Source: Lachnospiraceae bacterium
Lineage (GTDB): Bacteria > Bacillota > Clostridia > Lachnospirales > Lachnospiraceae
NCBI GenBank assembly: GCA_015057825.1
Contig: SVDN01000013.1
Location: 1-64,000 of the forward strand
DNA: 64,000 nucleotides
Direction: 5' to 3'
The translations under genes were made by a program, and so were the position numbers. This document shows, piece by piece, positions 52,050-61,480 of the stretch; the stretch's first letter is position 1; every line of letters starts with the position of its first letter. The notes under the pieces were generated by a model. The model was not told the DNA's origin and made no database searches. It saw only the letters and a program-made list of their open reading frames with translations.

Positions 52050-54201
52050 AATATTCTATACACAACATTGTAAGATCATCAAACTGTTCGGCGCTTCCCA
52101 CGTAGTCTCTTACATCTTTTTCCACTGTTTTAAGTATCGTTTCGGCCGATGCGTCCTTGGCTTTGTTTAAAGCCGTCACCGTTCTTTCCATACCGAAGAG
52201 TTTGCCGTCTTCATTCATAGCTTCCGGCACACCGTCAGTGTAGACAAACAGCTTGGAACCCGGATCCATCTGTATTTCGTATTTGGTGTATTTCATATTT
52301 TTCTTACCACCGATTACAAAACCATGTTTATCTTTTATTATTTCAAAGCTGCCATCAGGTTTTTTAAATATCGGATACTCGTGTCCCGCATTGGATGCCG
52401 TAAGCAATCCGCTATTCAAATCCAATATTCCGACCCATACCGTAACAAACATCTTTTCCCTGTTATTGGAACAAATTGAATTGTTAACTTCCTCCAAAAC
52501 CTTGTGAACATCATATTTTGCAACAAGTTGCGTCTGAATCATGGTTTTTGCCATCATCATAAACATAGCCGCAGGAATGCCCTTTCCCGAAACATCCGCT
52601 ATAACCATGGCAAGTTTATCATCTCCCGCAAAGAAGAAATCATAGAAGTCTCCGCCTACTTCTTTTGCAGGAGTCATACTCGCATAAATGTTAAAATCTT
52701 TTCTTTCCGGAAATGCCGGGAATTTGCTCGGCAACATATCTGCCTGAATACGATTTGCCAAAGCAAGCTCTGTGGTAACCCTTTGCTTTTCGGACATAAT
52801 GGATACGATTCCGTTTAAATACTTATGTATACTCTCCGAAAAGGCCCCGAAACTTTCCGCAAGAAGCTGTATTTCGTCTCCGGTTTTGTATGAATCATCC
52901 ATTTCAAATGACATGTTTTCACGAGAAATATCGGATACATGCTCGGCCATTTTGCTGATTGGTCTGACACGTTTCTTTGCCGCATTTCTGACAAGAATAA
53001 TCGCAATCACAACAATTATTACAAAAGCCCCCAGGACAATAACGGCCGCTTTTTTAAAGGCTATATTCTGATCCGATAAGCTTTTTTCGGATAAGATGTT
53101 CATATCAGCCAGCAATTCGTTTGTCGGATGCTTAACTTCGTCAACGGATATAAAACTGATTTGTGCCCATTTACAGGAACGCGAATAGCCGTAAGCGGCA
53201 TAGTAATCTTTACCATCAACCAAAACCCTTGTAACACCGGTTTCACCCGACAATGCCTTATCTATTGCTTCTTTAAGCTGAGGATTAACATACTCTCTGA
53301 TATCACGTTCCAAATCTTCCGAATACATAAGTTCTCCGGAAGTTTTTGAAGAGCAAGCAAGCTGACCTTGATCGCTTATAAGCACTGTAAATCCTGTCTC
53401 TCCAAGCTTGCTGTTTTCAAGTTCTTCCCTAATATAGTCGGTTTTTAACGATCCTTGTATAACCGCTTTCAACTCACCGTCCACATATACCGGAACCGCA
53501 AAAGCCACTTCATCAAAATCATACAAAAGGCTATGTATCGGATAAAAGAATAATTCACCACGTTCCACGGCACCCGTGTACCAAGGCTGATCGCTTACAT
53601 CTACCGGTATAATGCTTCCGTCATCAAGTACTTTCTTATCCGACAGTTTGTCCATATCCAAGGCCAAACCTTTCAAACCGGCTACACCTATATCCACGTT
53701 AAAATCACTTCTTGAAACGAATTCTTTAAGCATTGGTTCGAGATTTACAAGACGTTCCATCTCTTCCATAGCTTCAGTAGGGATATTATCATAGCCGATG
53801 GAAGACAGGAGCTGTAGTGTTGCCACTCCGGCATTGTCTTTACTCGGAGGATATACCGCTTTTCTTCCGTAATTATCCGGATTCTTATAAATATCTTCTA
53901 CCTGGTTTTGAAGCATCTTAAGTTCATGCCCTGCTATCCAAAACTCATCATCTACTCGGTCAGTCGCCCATTTAATGCGCACTCGCAAGTTTTCTTCTGC
54001 AATTGACATCATGGTTTCTTCCGATTGTGATGCCACAAATTCAAGTTGTTCTTTCTCATCCGTTTTAATCAAATTATGTAAACCTGTAAGTTGGACAGCA
54101 AAAACAATGAGGTAAGTTAACCCCATGGCAAGTGAAAAAACGATAAAAACCTTTATCATTTTTCCCGCTATTCCTTTTGAATTTACGGAATGCTTTTTCA
54201 T
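52033..54201 (-). CDS. Transmembrane sensor PP2C (SpoIIE/RsbU) phosphatase
   Basis: A 722-residue paralogue of the preceding protein, with the same order: a helix (about 14-36), Cache-like outer domain (AFAVPVYVDGELKAVIQGSL, YYAAYGYSRSCKWAQISFI), a second helix (about 385-408), HAMP-like linker and PP2C domain (KEVGGDFYDFFFAG, IADVSGKGIPAAMF, TDGVPEAMNEDG). It ends right after the phosphatase (LTMLCIEYFGKQE) and lacks the HATPase domain. The sensors differ more than the phosphatases, so the two may read different ligands. Two bases separate it from the upstream ABC exporter gene. Confidence 0.9.
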   Translation of the reverse strand: MKKHSVNSKGIAGKMIKVFIVFSLAMGLTYLIVFAVQLTGLHNLIKTDEKEQLEFVASQSEETMMSIAEENLRVRIKWATDRVDDEFWIAGHELKMLQNQVEDIYKNPDNYGRKAVYPPSKDNAGVATLQLLSSIGYDNIPTEAMEEMERLVNLEPMLKEFVSRSDFNVDIGVAGLKGLALDMDKLSDKKVLDDGSIIPVDVSDQPWYTGAVERGELFFYPIHSLLYDFDEVAFAVPVYVDGELKAVIQGSLKTDYIREELENSKLGETGFTVLISDQGQLACSSKTSGELMYSEDLERDIREYVNPQLKEAIDKALSGETGVTRVLVDGKDYYAAYGYSRSCKWAQISFISVDEVKHPTNELLADMNILSEKSLSDQNIAFKKAAVIVLGAFVIIVVIAIILVRNAAKKRVRPISKMAEHVSDISRENMSFEMDDSYKTGDEIQLLAESFGAFSESIHKYLNGIVSIMSEKQRVTTELALANRIQADMLPSKFPAFPERKDFNIYASMTPAKEVGGDFYDFFFAGDDKLAMVIADVSGKGIPAAMFMMMAKTMIQTQLVAKYDVHKVLEEVNNSICSNNREKMFVTVWVGILDLNSGLLTASNAGHEYPIFKKPDGSFEIIKDKHGFVIGGKKNMKYTKYEIQMDPGSKLFVYTDGVPEAMNEDGKLFGMERTVTALNKAKDASAETILKTVEKDVRDYVGSAEQFDDLTMLCIEYFGKQE

Positions 54202-54203
54202 GG

Positions 54204-56384
54204 CTACTCCAAGCGCTGTCGCTCTACAAGTTCAGCGAACAGCCCTCCTTTCGCGATTAATTCTTCATAGTTACCGTCTTCTTTTATTTGTCCGGCATCA
54301 AGCACCAAAATTCTGTCACAATGTTTTATTGTTGATAATCTGTGAGCTATTACTATTCTGGTGCATTTAAGTTTATCAAGGCTTTCCGAAACCTGTTTTT
54401 GCGTCTTGTTATCAAGAGCCGATGTGGCCTCATCAAACATGAGAATTTTTGGCTTCGGCGCTATAGCTCTGGCAATCATAAGTCTTTGTTTCTGACCGCC
54501 GGATATACCGCCTTGTCCTTCGGAAATACAGGTGCTCATGCCCATCGGCATATCCCTTATGTCGTCGGCTATTCCCGCAAGTTCCGCTGCTTCCCAAGCT
54601 TCATCAAGTGTCAGCTTAGGAGCGGATATAACGATATTGGAGAAAATATCTCCCTGGAACAGTCCGCCGTCCTGGGTTACCGCGCCTATCTTTTGTCTTA
54701 AGGACTTCAAATCCAACTTGGACATGTCGCTACCGTCATAATAAATCGCGCCCTTTTCCGGTGTCTCAAAGCCCAACAGGAGTCGCATAAGGGTTGATTT
54801 TCCGCAACCCGTGGTTCCTACAATCGCAATATACTCGCCGGATTTGATTTTCAAAGACATGCCGTTAATAACATAAGGCATATTTTCTTTGTATCTGAAA
54901 TATACATTGTTTAATTCGATATTTCCCGATAAGCTTGTTACCATTGCCTTGTTTTCCGATGATTCCGGAACGGCCTTAAGTATAGGTTCAACCATTTCCA
55001 AAGTAGGTTTAATTCTTGCAATGGACATAGCCACTCCCGTAAGGGCCATAAATCCACCCATTACAGAACCGTAAGCTACGTTAAATGCCAAATACTCCGA
55101 TGCGTTAACATTTGTTGATACCGCAATATAGTAAATTACAATCGTTCCAAGCAAACTTACTGCCTTTGTTATAGCTCCGTTTACTTTCAAGAACAACGGT
55201 AAATCGTATGTATATCTTGCTTCTTTGGCGTATGCACCGGCCCATTTTGCAAAGGCACGTTTTTCCGCACCTGCAAGCTTAATCTTTTGAATGCCGTTAA
55301 TAAGTGCAAAACTAAGACCGGAGTTTTTTGCACCGGTTAGCATTATAGCCTTACGTATTCTCATTTCCATAAGAACCGTTACAATGTTTATGGCTATCGT
55401 AAGCAATATGATAACGATTGCCGGTAAAGCAAGTGCCGGGGCATATATAGCTATCTGTGATATATAAAGCAAGGAAGCTATGGATGTTATACCCGTGGAA
55501 AACACGCTGTTTAAAATCAGGTTACAAAGCTGTTGTGCCTGGGTTAAACGGCTTGAAAGTTCACCGGAGGAATAAGTCCTGAAGAAATCCGCCGGTAAGT
55601 TCATTACTCTGGCCATAAGTGCCGCTTCCACCGCTTGAGATGTCTTGGTTTGGAAACGGTTGGTTCCCAAGTTTTTAACGGACTCAAACAAGGTTGAAGA
55701 TATGGCTGTGGCTATCATAAATACAGCTATACCCAGCAAAAAATACAAATTTTTGCTTTCAAGGACATTGCCGGTCAATATTTTTGTAAGCAAAGGAGAA
55801 ATCATACCCACCAGGGTTACGATTAATGTCATCACAAGGAATACGGTTACGTCTCCCATGGATATGCATTCCTTCATGTATATGAGAAAATCTTTAATGC
55901 CAAGTTCCTTCATCGGCATTGGTTTATAAAAGCAAATTGCCTCATCTTTGAACTGTTCGGTTATTTTTTTATTAACCTTAATTTTTCTGCCCGAAGCCGT
56001 ATCCACCGCATCATAGCCCATAAATTTGTGAGGAATAAGGGCTATCGGGCGATTATCCTCTTTCGTGTAAACCAAAAGCGGTGCATAAGAATCTTTATAC
56101 CAATTCTCTTTAAGCACTACATTTCTGCGCATAATGCCCTTAGGACGCAGCACGTAATCAAGCTGTTCTTCCGCATCCTTTACATTTGAAGGGACTTCCG
56201 TCGGCTTAAAATGATAGTATTTTAAGATCTCATCCAAAGCTGCTTTAGTAAGGATTCTTTCATCCGCAGCTTCACCCCTGTCGTGTCTTCCCAGCACTAC
56301 CGATGCCAACTGGAAGATGGATTCTTCAAAGGCTTCCTGGTCTTTTTGTTTAATTGTTCTTACCTGTTTGTCAAACCATCCCAA
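54204..56384 (-). CDS. NHLM-type bacteriocin/RiPP export ABC transporter, permease-ATPase without peptidase
   Basis: A 726-residue fused membrane-ATPase protein. Residues 1-160 form the N-terminal domain of NHLM system subunit 2 (no C39 Cys), about 195-470 the membrane domain, and 490-726 the ATPase (GTTGCGKST, GGISGGQKQRLMIARAI, ILMFDEATSALD). It is expected to pair with the peptidase-bearing transporter encoded 15 bases upstream to export the modified peptides. Its last codons (GGLFAELVERQRLE) are echoed by a degenerate sequence at 61381-61427. Confidence 0.88.
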   Translation of the reverse strand: MGWFDKQVRTIKQKDQEAFEESIFQLASVVLGRHDRGEAADERILTKAALDEILKYYHFKPTEVPSNVKDAEEQLDYVLRPKGIMRRNVVLKENWYKDSYAPLLVYTKEDNRPIALIPHKFMGYDAVDTASGRKIKVNKKITEQFKDEAICFYKPMPMKELGIKDFLIYMKECISMGDVTVFLVMTLIVTLVGMISPLLTKILTGNVLESKNLYFLLGIAVFMIATAISSTLFESVKNLGTNRFQTKTSQAVEAALMARVMNLPADFFRTYSSGELSSRLTQAQQLCNLILNSVFSTGITSIASLLYISQIAIYAPALALPAIVIILLTIAINIVTVLMEMRIRKAIMLTGAKNSGLSFALINGIQKIKLAGAEKRAFAKWAGAYAKEARYTYDLPLFLKVNGAITKAVSLLGTIVIYYIAVSTNVNASEYLAFNVAYGSVMGGFMALTGVAMSIARIKPTLEMVEPILKAVPESSENKAMVTSLSGNIELNNVYFRYKENMPYVINGMSLKIKSGEYIAIVGTTGCGKSTLMRLLLGFETPEKGAIYYDGSDMSKLDLKSLRQKIGAVTQDGGLFQGDIFSNIVISAPKLTLDEAWEAAELAGIADDIRDMPMGMSTCISEGQGGISGGQKQRLMIARAIAPKPKILMFDEATSALDNKTQKQVSESLDKLKCTRIVIAHRLSTIKHCDRILVLDAGQIKEDGNYEELIAKGGLFAELVERQRLE

Positions 56385-56399
56385 AGAAATCCACCCCCT

Positions 56400-58583
56400 T
56401 TAATCATTTGCCACAAGTTCGGCATAAGCGCCGCCTTTTGCATAAAGTTCCTCGTGAGTTCCTCGCTCCACGACTTTACCTTTGTCCAAAACTATTATTT
56501 CATCACAGTCTCTTATGGTTGAAAGCCTGTGTGCTATTACAATACAAGTAATACCGCGGTTTTTAATAGCCTTAACCACTTCAAATTCGGTCTTTGCATC
56601 CAAAGCGCTGGTTGCCTCATCCATAATTATGATGGATGGGTCTTGGGCCAAAACTCGGGCTATTTCTATACGCTGCCTTTGACCGCCGGAAAGGTCTTTG
56701 CCGCCTTCACGCAACTGACCGTAAAACCCGCCGTCTCTTGCCATAATATCATCATAAATACCGGCATCTTTTGCCGCCAACATTATCTCGAATTCTTTCA
56801 TGGAATCGTTCCACATTCTGATATTGTTATCTATTGTATCTTCAAAAAGCATAATATCCTGATCCACAACCGCAACGGAACTGGTAAATACGGTTCTATC
56901 GATTTCGGATATCTTTTTACCGTCAAAAAGAATTTCTCCGCTCCAAGGCTGATACATGCCCGAAATAAGCTTTGAAAGGGTAGATTTACCGCATCCCGAG
57001 TAACCTACAAAGGCTACACGGCTTCCCGGTTTTAAGCTCATGGAAAAGTCTTCAATCAATGGCTTTTCCAGTTTTGAATAACCAAAGGAAAGATTGTGTA
57101 TTTCAACACTTCCTCCGAGCTTCGAATAATCCTTGTCTTCACTGACAGGTTCATCAGAAAAGGTAACATCGTCCGGATACTGCATAACATCGTCCACACG
57201 TTCCATTTCCGTACGCATTTCCTGAATGGTCTGGCCTGCGTTAATAAGGGTCATTGCAGGAGACATAAAAGATGCCAAAAAGCCTTGGAAAGTCATAATT
57301 GCACCCAGTGTGAACTCGCCCTGCATAGCAAGATATACACCTAAAATCATTACTGCGGAATTTGCCAACGTTAAGAACAGTGACGGCAGCATTCCGAGGA
57401 ACTGGTTAAGAGCCGTATATTTAACTGTTTGGTTATTAACCGAAGCCTGGTAACCTGCCCATTTTTCGAAGAAGCCGTTTTCCGCTCCGCTTGCTTTAAT
57501 GGTTTCAACCATTTGTATGCCGGAAACTTCCGTTGCCTTTAATTTACCCATATCACGCATCTGAACTCTGGTGATATTTACGCGCTTTTCGGAAATAACT
57601 TTAGACAGGAACAAATTAACCATAATGGCAACCACACCAACTATCGTAAGAATAATGCTGTATCTAAGCATTACAAAGAGATAGAAGAACATCATTATGG
57701 TATTTAACAAAAGAGGTGTAAAGGTTTTAACCAAGGTTCCCGCTATTGTTGAATTTGACTGCTGTCTTTGCAAAAGATCTCCGCCGAAACGCTGCGAGAA
57801 AAAGTTCATAGGAAGGCGGAAAAGCTTCCACATAAAGGTACTGCTTCCCACCATGTCCATTTTGCCGTTTATTTTCAGCTGATATATGGATTCAATCCAG
57901 GCAACCGCAATCTGCGCAAAGGCGAAAATCAGCATAATTGCAATAAAAGGCATAAGCAAATCTCTGTTTTCGCCGGATAAAAGCCTATCCATAAAAAACT
58001 TTGAGAAGATTGGATTGATAACGCCGAACATGTAGCCTATAAAACTTGAAATCATCAAGAATATTATGGCTTCTCCGGCTCCGGACAACCTCTTTCTGGC
58101 AAATTCAAGAGTACTTTTCCTTTTACCCGAAGGTTTAAAGCCTTCATCAGGTGTAATCGAAAGACAAATGCCCGTAAATGCCTTGTCGAATTCTTCCATT
58201 GAAACTTTTACTTCGCCTCTTGCCGGATCGTTTAAATAAGCATAATTTCCCTTAAAACCATCCAATACAACAAAGTGGTTAAAGTTCCAGTGGATGATGC
58301 AAGGATATTCCATCTGTGTTTTAATGGCATTTAACTCGCAACGATAGCCTTGCGCCTTAAAGCCGTAGCTTCTGGCCGCTACCAATACATTTTTTGCTTT
58401 TGAGCCGTCTCTGCTGACGCCACAATCCGCACGAACCTGCTCCAAAGGAATCCATTTTCCGTAATAAGCCATTATCATGGTAAGGCTCGCAGCCCCGCAT
58501 TCCAAGGCTTCAAGCTGCATTACCACAGGCACTTTAGCTTTTCCTTTTGTTATTGGCTTTTTAACTTTCCCCATAGTTGCCAA
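56400..58583 (-). CDS. NHLM-type peptidase C39/ABC exporter
   Basis: A 727-residue PCAT. Residues 15-150 form the C39 peptidase with the catalytic Cys in LEALECGAASLTMIMAYYGK and His in HWNFNHFVVLDGFKG plus Asp in LNDPARGEV. Residues about 165-440 form the membrane domain, and 490-727 the ATPase (GYSGCGKST, DLSGGQRQRIEIARVL, IIMDEATSALD). It should cleave the precursor leaders after the Gly-Gly (VAGG) site and export the cores encoded upstream. Confidence 0.93.
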   Translation of the reverse strand: MATMGKVKKPITKGKAKVPVVMQLEALECGAASLTMIMAYYGKWIPLEQVRADCGVSRDGSKAKNVLVAARSYGFKAQGYRCELNAIKTQMEYPCIIHWNFNHFVVLDGFKGNYAYLNDPARGEVKVSMEEFDKAFTGICLSITPDEGFKPSGKRKSTLEFARKRLSGAGEAIIFLMISSFIGYMFGVINPIFSKFFMDRLLSGENRDLLMPFIAIMLIFAFAQIAVAWIESIYQLKINGKMDMVGSSTFMWKLFRLPMNFFSQRFGGDLLQRQQSNSTIAGTLVKTFTPLLLNTIMMFFYLFVMLRYSIILTIVGVVAIMVNLFLSKVISEKRVNITRVQMRDMGKLKATEVSGIQMVETIKASGAENGFFEKWAGYQASVNNQTVKYTALNQFLGMLPSLFLTLANSAVMILGVYLAMQGEFTLGAIMTFQGFLASFMSPAMTLINAGQTIQEMRTEMERVDDVMQYPDDVTFSDEPVSEDKDYSKLGGSVEIHNLSFGYSKLEKPLIEDFSMSLKPGSRVAFVGYSGCGKSTLSKLISGMYQPWSGEILFDGKKISEIDRTVFTSSVAVVDQDIMLFEDTIDNNIRMWNDSMKEFEIMLAAKDAGIYDDIMARDGGFYGQLREGGKDLSGGQRQRIEIARVLAQDPSIIIMDEATSALDAKTEFEVVKAIKNRGITCIVIAHRLSTIRDCDEIIVLDKGKVVERGTHEELYAKGGAYAELVAND

Positions 58584-58612
58584 CCTCTGTCAAATCTTAG
58601 TATAGTCTGTTA

Positions 58613-59032
58613 TTAATTACCGAATAAAAATCCCAAAATCTGCGTCTGTTTGTATTCCATGGTTACATCATAGTTGCCGTCTTTCAAATCCGTCTCGGCC
58701 TGAGCCACAATGCTACCGTCTTTTTCGTAATCAACTGCAGTAATGATAAATTCTTCGCCGTCAACATTTACGGTCATACCTTCTTCTACATTTTCGGCCA
58801 ATTCATTATCTGCAAAATTCACAGTCATCAAGCCGTTATTTACCTTTGCACTGCCGTTTACACGACTGCCGATATAGGTAAGTGCACTCCAAATGACCAT
58901 TCCCACAAGCAGTAAAATAACCGCAACGAGAACCACCCAAACCGCGGGTTTGGTTACTTTCAAGTAGTCATTTAACTGTTCCGGCGATGATATTCGCTCA
59001 ATACTTTTTTCTCTGAAAATCTGTTTAGCCAT
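58613..59032 (-). CDS. NHLM-type secretion accessory protein (HlyD-like, short)
   Basis: I start at ATG 59030-59032 (SD GGGGGA), giving 139 residues; an earlier ATG 59051-59053 has no SD. It opens AKQIFREKSIERISSPEQLN, followed by a membrane helix (about residues 32-55) and a beta-rich outer part (GMTVNVDGEEFIITAVDYE). NHLM secretion proteins of this type are usually longer, with coiled-coil arms, so this is a reduced adaptor. It lies between the precursors and the exporters. Confidence 0.78.
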   Translation of the reverse strand: MAKQIFREKSIERISSPEQLNDYLKVTKPAVWVVLVAVILLLVGMVIWSALTYIGSRVNGSAKVNNGLMTVNFADNELAENVEEGMTVNVDGEEFIITAVDYEKDGSIVAQAETDLKDGNYDVTMEYKQTQILGFLFGN

Positions 59033-59089
59033 TGCAATTCCCCCAAAAAACATTTGTATTTTTTCAGTAATTCCACACTCCGGCCAAAG

Positions 59090-59455
59090 TCAATTCTTCG
59101 TTTTCATATAATAACTATTAAGACAAATATACTCACTAAAGCAATCTTCTGTTTCATCAATCTCTTTAGAATGACTAATAACATAATGACAGCCATGGCT
59201 TTTCCAACACCAGCCGCCTGCAACCTTATCAAGCTCATCATCTGCCATTTCTTGTTTTTCCGCAAAAACAAGATCGCATTCTTCCGCTGTAAGATCAAAT
59301 CCCACTTCTTTAGCAGCCCTTGAAACCAGTTCACCATTAGATTTTGCATCTTTGGCAGCTGCAATCTTCTTCAATGCCGACTCATAGTCCTTCTGCTTTT
59401 CTTCATTATTTTTCATAGCTTCTTCAAATTTGATGATATTTTCGCTCTTTTTCAT
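59090..59455 (-). CDS. RiPP precursor peptide 1 (nif11-like leader, four-Cys core)
   Basis: A 121-residue peptide. The leader (about 81 residues) is nif11/NHLP-like: ENIIKFEEAMKNNEE, then ELVSRAAKEVGFDLTAEECD, and ends DDELDKVAGG, a double-Gly cleavage site. The core starts WCWKSHGC and has Cys at core positions 2, 8, 24 and 30. The second precursor has the same spacing. The adjoining radical SAM enzyme is the likely modifier, probably forming thioether or other Cys crosslinks, which is inference. Confidence 0.85.
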   Translation of the reverse strand: MKKSENIIKFEEAMKNNEEKQKDYESALKKIAAAKDAKSNGELVSRAAKEVGFDLTAEECDLVFAEKQEMADDELDKVAGGWCWKSHGCHYVISHSKEIDETEDCFSEYICLNSYYMKTKN

Positions 59456-59517
59456 GGTAAAACCCCTTTTTGCTTAAAATTCTATTGTTTTCCGATAATT
59501 TGTCCTTTTTTGCCCCC

Positions 59518-59904
59518 CTAGAACGGACCTACCGTCATATTTGTGCAAGTAAAGTCTCTTTCATATGCAGTATTACATCTATATTCTTTCCAACACGAAT
59601 CCTCTTTGCTTACCTCCTTATCATGCTTCCATGCAGTAAAACAGGAATGGTCATATGCACACCATCCGCCCGCAACTGCGTCCAACTCTTCGTCCTCCAC
59701 TTCCTGCTTGGATGCATAGTTTCTTTCAAGGTCTTCCATACTTATATCGAAGCCAAGTTCTTTTGCTGCTTTTTGGATTGCCTCTCCATCGCTTTTTGCG
59801 CTCTTTTCTTCCGCAATCTTCTTTAATGCAGCCTCAAATTTATCCTTATTTTCCTTCTTTTTTAAAGCTTCTTCGAAATTAATAATGTTGTCACTTTTCC
59901 CCAT
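59518..59904 (-). CDS. RiPP precursor peptide 2 (nif11-like leader, five-Cys core)
   Basis: A 128-residue peptide with SD AGGAG. The leader is paralogous to precursor 1 (DNIINFEEALKKKEN, then AIQKAAKELGFDISMEDLE) and ends DEELDAVAGG. The core begins WCAYDHSC, with Cys at core positions 2, 8, 24, 30 and 40. Positions shared with core 1 include W1, C2, H6, C8, H14, K16, C24, E27, Y28 and C30. It lies ten bases after the radical SAM gene. Confidence 0.85.
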   Translation of the reverse strand: MGKSDNIINFEEALKKKENKDKFEAALKKIAEEKSAKSDGEAIQKAAKELGFDISMEDLERNYASKQEVEDEELDAVAGGWCAYDHSCFTAWKHDKEVSKEDSCWKEYRCNTAYERDFTCTNMTVGPF

Positions 59905-59914
59905 ATATCTACTC

Positions 59915-61378
59915 CTATTCTTTTTCTGAAAAGTTTGGCACTTCCTCTTCTTTTTCTATTCCCGGTTCAAGGCCGGCCTTTTCAATTGCTTCATCTATTG
60001 CTTTTCTGATGTTTTCAATACCTATATGTTTGTGAATATAACAATTTCTTTGATCAGGAATAAGAAAGTTTCCGTCATCTGAAATATCACTTACCATGCA
60101 ACCGCCGGAGCATTTTCCCAAATGTTCGCATTCTTTACATTCGGGGTTGGCATCCCAAAGTTGCGAAAGCTTTGTATCCACTACATCTTGGTAATATGAT
60201 TCCAGCAATATATCGCTGAGTTTTTCTTCCAAAACGTTTGGAAATTTGTCTCCCAATGCCGTATCGGAAAATCCCATACAAGGTGCCACTCTTCCGTCCG
60301 GTCTTATATGAACATGATGGCTTAAAGATTCACAATAAGGCACTTTTGTCATATCATCATCTTTGGAAAGGCGACTTTCACAAGGTATTTTATACTTTGT
60401 TTCACCTTTCTTTACCGAAATATATCCATCCAAATCAGTTCCGATATCCGGTCTTTCTTTAAAATATTCTTCGATAAAGCTTTTATACACTTTCCAAACT
60501 TCGTCTTCCGAAAGTGCGTATTCCTTGCTGTATTCTTTCCAAACTCCCAATTCCTGAGGTGCATTGACTCTTAAAGACATAACACCTAAATCAGCCAGAT
60601 ATTTGGCGGTATCCATCAAACAGTCTTTGTTTTTTCTGTGGATCATCATGGCTGCAACTACAGGGAGCTTGTGTTTTTGGAGCAATCTGAAGGCTGCATC
60701 CGCCTGTTTTTCCGCTCCTTCCACCCCTCTTAACCAATCATGATAACCCAAGCCGTCAAATGAAATCTGAAAGTTTGGACGATGTCCGTATTTTCTTAGA
60801 TTTTCCAAAGCTTTTTCATCCAAAAGGCTTGCATTTGTAAAAAACATACGAATGAAAATACCGCGTTCGGCCAATGCCTTAAATATTTCTTCGTAATCGG
60901 CTCTTAAAAGCGGTTCTCCACCTGTAACGTCAACCCATTTTATTCCGCACTCGGCAATTTCATCGATAATATGCATACAATCCGACAAAGGAAGCTGCGG
61001 ATGATGAGAATCCGGTGCAGATACAATACAGTGTCTGCATTTAAAATTACACTTTCCCGTGATGGACCAATGTACCCCTTCAACAAATCTTGTAGGAAAA
61101 ATATGATATCTTTGCCAAGATTCCAATGGCTCAAACGGCTTATCAGATTTTTCTATAATGTTGTGTTCTTCCATCTCCTTAAACATCTGCTTTGAAGTCT
61201 CGGATAACTCGTTTTCGTCCACTTCTTCAACTCCATTGCAATATAAAAAGTCTAAAAAGTCTTTCTTCCTAAAGAAAAACGGTTTGTCATAACTATGCGG
61301 ACCGTATTCGGCACGAAGCGCAAAAGGGCGCTTTTTCCATCCCCTGAAAGCATATGGTTTTTTTAATTTGTAATACAT
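59915..61378 (-). CDS. Radical SAM/SPASM peptide maturase (nif11-class)
   Basis: A 487-residue enzyme. Residues 1-110 may recognise the leader (YKLKKPYAFRGWKKRPFALR). The radical SAM core has the CxxxCxxC site in TGKCNFKCRHCIVSAP and DVTGGEPLLRADY. The SPASM region has Cys in PCESRLS, CESLSHHVHIRPDGRVAPC, CKECEHLGKCSGGCM and QRNC, enough for two auxiliary clusters. Such enzymes install thioether, C-C or similar crosslinks in RiPPs. Its SD is weak, and the upstream DNA is a remnant of an exporter gene. It is the first full gene of the operon. Confidence 0.9.
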   Translation of the reverse strand: MYYKLKKPYAFRGWKKRPFALRAEYGPHSYDKPFFFRKKDFLDFLYCNGVEEVDENELSETSKQMFKEMEEHNIIEKSDKPFEPLESWQRYHIFPTRFVEGVHWSITGKCNFKCRHCIVSAPDSHHPQLPLSDCMHIIDEIAECGIKWVDVTGGEPLLRADYEEIFKALAERGIFIRMFFTNASLLDEKALENLRKYGHRPNFQISFDGLGYHDWLRGVEGAEKQADAAFRLLQKHKLPVVAAMMIHRKNKDCLMDTAKYLADLGVMSLRVNAPQELGVWKEYSKEYALSEDEVWKVYKSFIEEYFKERPDIGTDLDGYISVKKGETKYKIPCESRLSKDDDMTKVPYCESLSHHVHIRPDGRVAPCMGFSDTALGDKFPNVLEEKLSDILLESYYQDVVDTKLSQLWDANPECKECEHLGKCSGGCMVSDISDDGNFLIPDQRNCYIHKHIGIENIRKAIDEAIEKAGLEPGIEKEEEVPNFSEKE

Positions 61379-61380
61379 GT

Positions 61381-61427
61381 CTTAACTAAATGCTGTCGCT
61401 CTATAGATTAGGCAAACAGCCCTCCTT
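61381..61427 (-). pseudogene. Degenerate 3' end of an ABC exporter gene
   Basis: These 47 bases align without gaps to 54204-54250, the end of the NHLM exporter gene, at 35 of 47 positions. Read in the same frame they give GGLFA, a stop, then SIERQHLVKT, against GGLFAELVERQRLE. Both copies directly precede an ATG (54201 and 61378). Similarity stops upstream of GGAGGG. It is likely a relic of a duplicated or rearranged exporter gene. Confidence 0.6.
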
Positions 61428-61441
61428 CCCCTTTATAAAAA

Positions 61442-61480
61442 TATGGCATGAATTCGTTATACAAACAAATTCATGCCATA
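61442..61480 (-). terminator. Terminator/attenuator in the RiPP operon leader
   Basis: A perfect 13-base-pair stem (TATGGCATGAATT/AATTCATGCCATA, 13-base loop) is followed on the minus strand by TTTTTATAAAGG. It lies between the promoter and the radical SAM gene and overlaps the end of the 40-codon ORF, so it could attenuate the operon. Confidence 0.7.
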
